A DNA stretch of 64,000 nt from Acholoe squamosa (Eukaryota > Annelida > Polychaeta > Phyllodocida > Polynoidae). Positions within the stretch are counted from its first letter, which is position 1. Each line of letters begins with the position of its first letter. The stretch spans positions 28,126,030 through 28,190,029 of the forward strand of contig OX439040.1 in NCBI GenBank assembly GCA_949317995.1, in the 5' to 3' direction. Of this stretch, positions 58,086 through 64,000 are shown in pieces. The position numbers were made by a program, and so were the translations under genes. The notes under the pieces are model-generated. The model had not been told where the DNA came from. It saw nothing but the letters and a program-made list of their open reading frames with translations, and made no database searches.

Positions 58086-58965
58086 TCAACCAAAAAGTCG
58101 TGAAAGTCATGATGCTACATACAAGCCATATTTGACTTTCAATGCAAAAGGAACTCATTAGCAAAGTGTGAGCAAATGTCTCATAATTCAACCAAAGAAA
58201 ACATATAGCTTCATCAACAACAACAGTATGCTGTATCAATCATTACAGGATAACAATACCCAAGTGTCTAAATGTACATACATAGGTCATTATATGATTG
58301 AACTTAAGTTACATGAAGTCATGATGCAAGATACAAACCATATTTGACCTCCTATGTAGAATGTTAGCAGATGACTCATAATTCAACCATACATACAGCA
58401 CCATCAACAACAGTGAATTTTATCAATCACCATAAATGAAGCGATTGATGTTGGAGAAAAGTAATTCAAGCATAATATGGGGTCGCAGTGTCTAAATGCA
58501 CATACATAGGTCCTCATATAACTAAACTCATATTACATGAAGTCATGATGCTACATACATACCGTAATTAACCTCCAATGCAAAATGGAACACGTTGTCA
58601 AAGTGTGAACAGATCACTTACATTCACTCATTAAGGCATTAACATGGCCTGCATAATGCATGTATAGCATAGGGTTACCGGTAGGATTAAAATAAATTGA
58701 TATCCACTTGAAGCAAAAGAGATCCAAATCCGTAGAATTCATGCCAAATTGAATTCAATTTAATGTTACATAGTCCATAGATCAACCACAGTTTTGATGT
58801 TATGATGTGATAAACTGATCTAATCTGATGGACGAAGTGACTACAACTTCACCACACCCCTGGGGAATTCATTATAAATTTGCCAGAAAATATTGAATTC
58901 AATAATAAATCTAAATGGTCGAGAAAGAGGTAAGTATTACGCCTGGTTCCACTACCAATAAGACT
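58086..58965. other. Unassigned stretch with diffuse repeats
   Basis: tacatgaagtcatgatgc(a/t) recurs near 58311 and 58541 and cataattcaaccata near 58180 and 58376, a weak roughly 220-bp repeat. No gene. Confidence 0.5.
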
Positions 58966-59215
58966 GTAGAGGTCGGCGGAAAACGTCTTTGGAGAAACCG
59001 GGACTCGAACCCGGGACCCTCCAACTTCGAAGCGGAAGCTCTTCCTCTGAGCTACTTCCCCGTCTGACATTCTCTACCTTCCACCTACATCTGGATCAGT
59101 ATAATACACAAGGGGGGCAGCTTATACCACCTGACCAGCCCCTGAGGGCTGGTGCAACCGGAACGGGGCAGATGGCCTACCGCCATGGACTTACAGCCAG
59201 AGCTGGCCCCTACAC
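58966..59215 (-). mobile_element. 3' LTR of the TRIM
   Basis: gtagaggtcggcggaaaacg ... gctggcccctacac on the plus strand. Same 250 bp as 59708-59957 by eye. Ends are short inverted repeats (gtag/ctac). Confidence 0.85.
58990..59061 (-). tRNA. tRNA-like sequence in the 3' LTR
   Basis: 72 nt. Acceptor ggggaag pairs with tttctcc (discriminator A), D arm gctcagaggaagagc, T arm ccggg-ttcgagt-cccgg, type I variable loop. Anticodon loop ttcgaag puts CGA at 34-36, but the anticodon stem (tccgc/ttgga) has a mismatch, and CGA would be Ser although Ser tRNAs have a long variable arm. So it is a tRNA-like promoter rather than a proven decoding tRNA. Confidence 0.7.
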
Positions 59216-59223
59216 TCCTCCCA
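59216..59223 (-). other. Polypurine tract of the TRIM
   Basis: On the minus strand gggagga lies directly before the LTR start gtgtaggggcc. Confidence 0.7.
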
Positions 59224-59370
59224 ACCAGCTTCAACCATGGCCAACCAGCACCAAGCATTCCTCCCAACCAGATCGATTGGGCTTTATCAAGCAGTGTGAG
59301 GCACTCCTGACTTCCCAGTTGACCTACCAGTACACAGTACTGCCAGGGTCGAAGCGTATCTGTATTATAC

Positions 59371-59505
59371 CGTTCCAGGCACCTACACCTGGATTGGTAT
59401 GACACACACATAGGGAGGAGCTACCACCGGATGCCAGCCCCTGGGGGCTGGGATCTCCAGAAACGGGGCTGCTGGCCTTACGGCAGAGCTGGCCCCTACA
59501 CTCCT
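59371..59505 (-). repeat. Diverged extra LTR part inside the TRIM
   Basis: cacctacacctggattggta ... ccagcccctgggggctgg ... agagctggcccctacactcc resembles the non-tRNA half of the LTR plus the adjacent polypurine tract. It probably is a leftover of an older or recombined copy. Confidence 0.65.
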
Positions 59506-59689
59506 CCCTACCAGATTCAATATAGGGTTCAGTACCCTATAGGTACCAGATACCCGGGACTAGTACTGAGTCGCATACCGGCCACCTGTTTCCAAGTATC
59601 CCCAGTACTAGCAAATTGAATCGTCATTCGTGTCATACCAGCCCAGGTACCGAGTTCTCGTAGTCCCCCCTCACACGGGTCAGGACCAA

Positions 59690-59706
59690 CTCGGTTTCTC
59701 CACCAG
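59690..59706 (-). other. Primer binding site of the TRIM
   Basis: Minus strand tggtggagaaaccgag, one or two nt after the 5' LTR. Its complement cggtttctccacca equals the last 11 nt of the LTR tRNA-like sequence (cggtttctcca) plus CCA, so the element would be primed by the tRNA type it carries. Confidence 0.8.
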
Positions 59707-59707
59707 T

Positions 59708-59957
59708 GTAGAGGTCGGCGGAAAACGTCTTTGGAGAAACCGGGACTCGAACCCGGGACCCTCCAACTTCGAAGCGGAAGCTCTTCCTCTGAGCTACTTC
59801 CCCGTCTGACATTCTCTACCTTCCACCTACATCTGGATCAGTATAATACACAAGGGGGGCAGCTTATACCACCTGACCAGCCCCTGAGGGCTGGTGCAAC
59901 CGGAACGGGGCAGATGGCCTACCGCCATGGACTTACAGCCAGAGCTGGCCCCTACAC
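59708..59957 (-). mobile_element. 5' LTR of the TRIM
   Basis: Same 250 bp as 58966-59215 by eye, which points to a very recent insertion. Confidence 0.85.
59732..59803 (-). tRNA. tRNA-like sequence in the 5' LTR
   Basis: Identical to 58990-59061. Its A box (tagctcagaggaagagc) and B box (gggttcgagtccc) could drive Pol III transcription of the TRIM. Confidence 0.7.
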
Positions 59958-59961
59958 GACT

Positions 59962-60260
59962 AATGTTAACAAATCTGTGTATCCACTCACTTACCATGCA
60001 GTTAGTAATCATAATGTGTTTACAAAGCGACAATAGCTAGTATGAATTTTTATGGGAGGAATAATGCTAAATTATCGGTATGTACAGATAAATTGTTGTG
60101 TGATCATTGGAAGGATGGAAAGAGATGATGATCAGTGTTAGAAGGTTGGAATTATTACCATTTCAATCACCTAAAATCTAGGAAGCCAAAGATGTCGGGA
60201 TACAAAAATTACCGGTACAGACTAGTTTGACAGTTAGTGTTTCCGAGTTGGATCTCGATG
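59962..60260. other. Unassigned stretch
   Basis: No supported feature. Confidence 0.4.
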
Positions 60261-60272
60261 ACACTGAGAGAG

Positions 60273-60447
60273 AGTGAGTAATAGATGTTTAACACCATTT
60301 CGACAGCTAAGGTCATATTCATGGCGAGAACTATATTATGCAATTTCACAGAGGAATGTGTTGGTGCCCACACATATGTGCACCACACACATCCGAGGGG
60401 ATAGGAAAGAGGAGATATAGACCCATTTAAGTTGGCTAAGGAAGCCC
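60273..60447 (-). mobile_element. SINE-like retroposon, copy 3
   Basis: Minus-strand copy of the 1957-2136 element, bordered by a perfect 12-bp duplication acactgagagag (60261-60272 and 60448-60459). That length fits LINE-type target-primed insertion. Confidence 0.9.
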
Positions 60448-60459
60448 ACACTGAGAGAG

Positions 60460-61085
60460 AATAGAATAAATTCTTCAAAGGGCTTAACTAATAAAGCCTG
60501 CGAGAGAGTAATTGTGAGTTCTAGAAACCTTCCCAAATTGAAAACGTCCAAAAAGATATTATTAAGATTTGATATTATAACCAAAAATAGGCTACATAGT
60601 ACTGTAAAAGGAAGCCATGGCCTGCCCTGAAAGCAGTCATAACAGGATTCCTGTGAAACAACAGACCTGAGGACTACATCTATGTAGAGCTTCGTAAGTA
60701 TTATGAGCCCTCATTTGTAATGTGTTAAGGATAATAAATTGTCATTGAATGTTACATGGAAATGGCCTCGTAAACAGGGAAAAGCTAATTGGTTGCATGT
60801 TGATACCAATGATAATTCAATGTACTCGTTATCTCAACTGCATAGGACCTAAACTGCTGTTTCGTGATTAATGTTCACGCACTGCCAATATTCCCTTTAT
60901 ATGGACCTCTGCCAATTGGATGTGATTACATCGCAGGGAATGTTAGCAGAATAATACTCATTGTAAAGAAAGGGAATTTCAACTTACTCACGATATATTG
61001 TTATTGGAATAGTTACTTGAGTGACCTTTATAGAGTTACAGTATATGACTGGTAACTTTATTATAAGTATTAATACGGTAGCTTA
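60460..61085. other. Unassigned stretch
   Basis: No supported gene. Confidence 0.45.
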
Positions 61086-61412
61086 TTCAGCAGTCCTGAA
61101 AAATGTATTCCAAATATGATGAATCAGAGAGCCTTCCATAGATCCTTCTCAACTGGTTGGTATTCTTGTCAAGAAAACTGGCCCTTATCGTTTTATCAGT
61201 GCTGTGCGTGTGTGCCTGTCCTACATAGTGGTGATATGGTGACACCAGTTGGCGATGATAGATGGGGTTGTCCATGTAAATGGGTCACCTAATTAAATCG
61301 GGATTGTGTATAACATAACGATTACCTGGTTACCTGACAATGGTGGCTAGAGGGACGATCCACCCTTCAGCCACAACACTGTCCTACCACTGCCACCCTG
61401 CACCCTGACCAC
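61086..61412 (-). repeat. Segment I of a duplication-inversion
   Basis: 327 bp present inverted at 62540-62866, apparently identical. A 62-codon frame in it translates to the same peptide in both copies; no family recognised. Confidence 0.92.
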
Positions 61413-62069
61413 TGCCTCTCCCCAACAAGCTCTCATTTAATCTTTATATTCATACTCCGCTAACTATACTGTCTGCTATATGTAGATGTCTGCTTAACTG
61501 CTTTTTGCCTCTTACATGTATAAAGGGTAATTTACCCCCTTTAGGGGCGACTATTTTTAGTACCGGTATGCATCGGAACCCAATCAGACATGCAGTTACG
61601 AATATTTATCGATGATGATCTACACAATGTAGCCTCTACAGTGCGTTAATAGAGTGTTCACCTCTTAATGTAATGGTTGAGATTCCAAGGCCATATGAAA
61701 GTTAATTTTGTTTTCTAATAATGTACACGCTTGACTAATTTGGTCATTATCGTAAACTTCCGTGTATAAGCCGCACCCACTTATAGGCCGTGCAGTGACT
61801 TCGGGAGAATGCTACATTATTTAAAAGCCGCCCTGGAAGCCTAAAAGGATTTCCATGCCTTACTAGAGTCTATGTGGCATCTAAAACCCTGCCTATAAGC
61901 TGCAAACTGAGTTCAGGAACATCCTGTAATCCGCACTTTTACATCGATAGTCCACTAGGCCTCTGTCGCAGAAATCTATATGGGAAATGTATGGTTCAAT
62001 CGCACACGACAGAGGCCTTCCTCTGCTCGATGTTAGTGCGGATTACAGGGATTTATGCTCGAACAGACA
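61413..62069. other. Spacer with a hairpin and gtataagccgcacc repeat text
   Basis: cctgtaatccgcact (61923) and agtgcggattacagg (62035) are inverted, as are aggcctctgtcg and cgacagaggcct between them. Upstream gtgtataagccgcacccact and related words suggest a decayed DNA element. Confidence 0.6.
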
Positions 62070-62538
62070 AAGTTGGTTTAACCGTGAGGTAGCTGAGGCA
62101 GACCCCGTACTCCAGCCCTTCATGGCCTTCCTCTGCTACATGTTTATCTTTATACCGGCACTGGTATCTAGCTTAAGGTGTGCTTGGGTTTGTCCGGGTC
62201 ACTGTAGAAGCACCATGGAGCTGGTTAATAACTGTGGTGGAGATGTCTAATTGGTGGCTGGACACACCCGTCTACATGCTCGACAACAGGCTCGTCAACA
62301 GGCTGACTGATAGATGCCCTCCTGGGCCGGGCCCGACAGCCACTCCCAAGGTACCATAGGACCATGTCCCGCTGGGATACAACGAACCATATACTGAGGG
62401 ACTGAATGAGAGGAAGTGGAAAAGGGGCCGTCCAATAATAGCGCCATTTTCCTTATTTTATTTGCTTTTTCCTCATTCATTTCCCCCCTCCCCCCTTCGT
62501 TATAGTTTTACTGTAGAGATGTATGAGAAGACTGACAC
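62070..62538 (+). repeat. Segment D, first copy
   Basis: 469 bp repeated at 62865-63333 with one difference noted by eye (gccggg against gctggg). Confidence 0.93.
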
Positions 62539-62539
62539 T

Positions 62540-62866
62540 GTGGTCAGGGTGCAGGGTGGCAGTGGTAGGACAGTGTTGTGGCTGAAGGGTGGATCGTCCC
62601 TCTAGCCACCATTGTCAGGTAACCAGGTAATCGTTATGTTATACACAATCCCGATTTAATTAGGTGACCCATTTACATGGACAACCCCATCTATCATCGC
62701 CAACTGGTGTCACCATATCACCACTATGTAGGACAGGCACACACGCACAGCACTGATAAAACGATAAGGGCCAGTTTTCTTGACAAGAATACCAACCAGT
62801 TGAGAAGGATCTATGGAAGGCTCTCTGATTCATCATATTTGGAATACATTTTTCAGGACTGCTGAA
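62540..62866 (+). repeat. Inverted copy of segment I
   Basis: Reverse complement of 61086-61412, lying between the two D copies. Left joint has one extra t; right joint shares aa with D. Confidence 0.92.
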
Positions 62867-63333
62867 GTTGGTTTAACCGTGAGGTAGCTGAGGCAGACCC
62901 CGTACTCCAGCCCTTCATGGCCTTCCTCTGCTACATGTTTATCTTTATACCGGCACTGGTATCTAGCTTAAGGTGTGCTTGGGTTTGTCCGGGTCACTGT
63001 AGAAGCACCATGGAGCTGGTTAATAACTGTGGTGGAGATGTCTAATTGGTGGCTGGACACACCCGTCTACATGCTCGACAACAGGCTCGTCAACAGGCTG
63101 ACTGATAGATGCCCTCCTGGGCTGGGCCCGACAGCCACTCCCAAGGTACCATAGGACCATGTCCCGCTGGGATACAACGAACCATATACTGAGGGACTGA
63201 ATGAGAGGAAGTGGAAAAGGGGCCGTCCAATAATAGCGCCATTTTCCTTATTTTATTTGCTTTTTCCTCATTCATTTCCCCCCTCCCCCCTTCGTTATAG
63301 TTTTACTGTAGAGATGTATGAGAAGACTGACAC
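62865..63333 (+). repeat. Segment D, second copy
   Basis: Direct repeat of 62070-62538; after it the sequence turns into cccccagtctccc and the minisatellite. Confidence 0.93.
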
Positions 63334-63394
63334 CCCCAGTCTCCCTCCTTTTTTGGTGACATTATTTGTGGACGTCCCCAAAGGGCTGGGAGAT

Positions 63395-63665
63395 AATACG
63401 TAACAGGGACAGGGCAATATACAAGGCTGTAATACAGGGGAAGGGACAGGCACAGGTCAATATGAAGCGCTGCAATACAAAGAAATGGGACAATATGCAG
63501 GGCTGTAATACAGAGCAGTGTACAGTAACAGGGCAATATGCATGGTGTAATACAGAGCAGAGTACAGGCAGAGGGCAATGTGCATGGTGTAATACAGAGC
63601 AGTGTAACAGCACGGCAATGTGCATGGTCTAATGCAGAGCAGTGTAACAGCACAGGGCAATGTAC
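63395..63665. repeat. Minisatellite, roughly 43 bp unit
   Basis: Units contain acagggcaatatgcatggtg and taatacagagcagtgtaaca; about six copies with length variation. Open frames on both strands follow the repeat. Confidence 0.88.
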
Positions 63666-63679
63666 ATTAACTAAGTAAT

Positions 63680-64000
63680 GTATGGGCTAACAGGCACCGA
63701 ATGGCATGTATCGTAGGATATCGTAACGAGTGGCCGTAGGCCACAGGCATGGCAGGAGACGCGGTGGTCTAGTGGTTAGCGCATTGGGCTCAGCCGTCGA
63801 AGGTGGGCGGATCGAGTCCTGGTCCGGGCGCATCTTTTTTTCGCCGTGTGTCCACTGCCATAACCACGAGACCGATCGTGTAGAAACACTATGGCAGGCT
63901 TTGCGTCCCGGGTAAGGATTTTTGTTTTCAACTTGTTTTTATTGATTTTTTATTGATTAATCGTGTAAAAAACTTAGTAAGGTATGGGCTAACAGGCACC
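63680..64000. repeat. Direct repeat around the last SINE, cut by the window end
   Basis: actaagtaatgtatgggcta...caggcacc near 63668-63698 recurs as acttagtaaggtatgggcta...caggcacc at 63971-64000. It could be a target duplication or the start of a larger tandem unit. Confidence 0.6.
63757..63842 (+). mobile_element. tRNA-like SINE head
   Basis: A box tggtctagtggttagcgc and B box ggatcgagtcc, then tggtccgggcgc and a T run (63834-63841) that could end Pol III transcription. Direct repeats of gtatgggctaacaggcacc at 63680 and near 63982 enclose it, but they are long for a target duplication. Confidence 0.6.

Larger units (their letters stand above)
58966..59957 (-). mobile_element. TRIM-like element with tRNA-bearing LTRs (Helenus-type)
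   Basis: 992 bp, oriented on the minus strand, flanked by a 4-bp gact duplication (58962-58965, 59958-59961). Two 250-bp LTRs (58966-59215 and 59708-59957) appear identical to the eye. A PBS follows the 5' LTR and a PPT precedes the 3' LTR. The interior has no ORF of note. Each LTR holds a tRNA-like sequence with Pol III boxes. From memory, TRIMs with tRNA-like LTRs and 4-bp duplications in animals have been described as Helenus; I could not check this. Confidence 0.85.

Noticed and set aside
58849-59070. Minus-strand peptide over the TRIM LTR
   Set aside because: It is a translation of the tRNA-like sequence.

Overview
This window looks like intergenic, repeat-dominated chromosomal DNA from an animal, most likely a marine invertebrate. 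The evidence is metazoan-type Ty3/gypsy and LINE retroelements, many small inverted-repeat DNA transposons, tRNA-like SINE heads, long (AT)n, (CA)n and (CT)n runs, and no prokaryotic gene organisation. I cannot name the species. I found no convincing host protein-coding gene; almost every recognisable coding stretch belongs to a transposable element.

Layout: 0.17-2.4 kb holds two minisatellites (45 bp and 31 bp units), the second split by a SINE-like insert. 3.4-4.3 kb is a tRNA-like repeat family ending in a hairpin, with a second copy at 53.4-54.5 kb. 6.6-16.85 kb is the main feature, a 10.2 kb Ty3/gypsy LTR retrotransposon with near-identical LTRs, gag, a pol with protease, reverse transcriptase, RNase H and integrase, and two extra downstream ORFs. 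ORF3 encodes zinc-finger-like motifs and a charged coiled coil, and is preceded by what looks like its own internal Pol II promoter. ORF4 overlaps ORF3 in the +1 frame and ends at a possible intron. 16.9-20.7 kb is tandem repeats and unassigned DNA. 21.0-24.5 kb is a second, broken gypsy element with a MITE in its leader. 24.8-26.9 kb holds tandem repeats and a TA-flanked element made of converging 20-bp repeats.

32.3-36.6 kb is a 4.3 kb foldback element whose long inverted arms are themselves tandem arrays. 38.7-39.15 kb is another inverted-repeat element. 41.65-43.24 kb is LINE reverse transcriptase debris with a piggyBac-type (TTAA) MITE inserted in the coding region. 55.2-58.1 kb is a broken LINE on the minus strand, split by a nested pair of the same TA-flanked element seen at 26 kb. 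58.97-59.96 kb is a very young TRIM-like element: two 250 bp LTRs, identical by eye, each with a tRNA-like gene, a PBS matching the 3' end of that same tRNA, a PPT and a 4 bp target duplication. 61.1-63.3 kb is a recent duplication-inversion-duplication. The window ends in a minisatellite and a tRNA-like SINE.

The elements interact mainly by nesting: MITEs in LINEs, a MITE in gypsy, a SINE in a minisatellite. The most interesting items are the tRNA-bearing TRIM, the gypsy element with an internal promoter and extra ORFs, the elements built from converging 20-bp arrays, and the 4.3 kb foldback.
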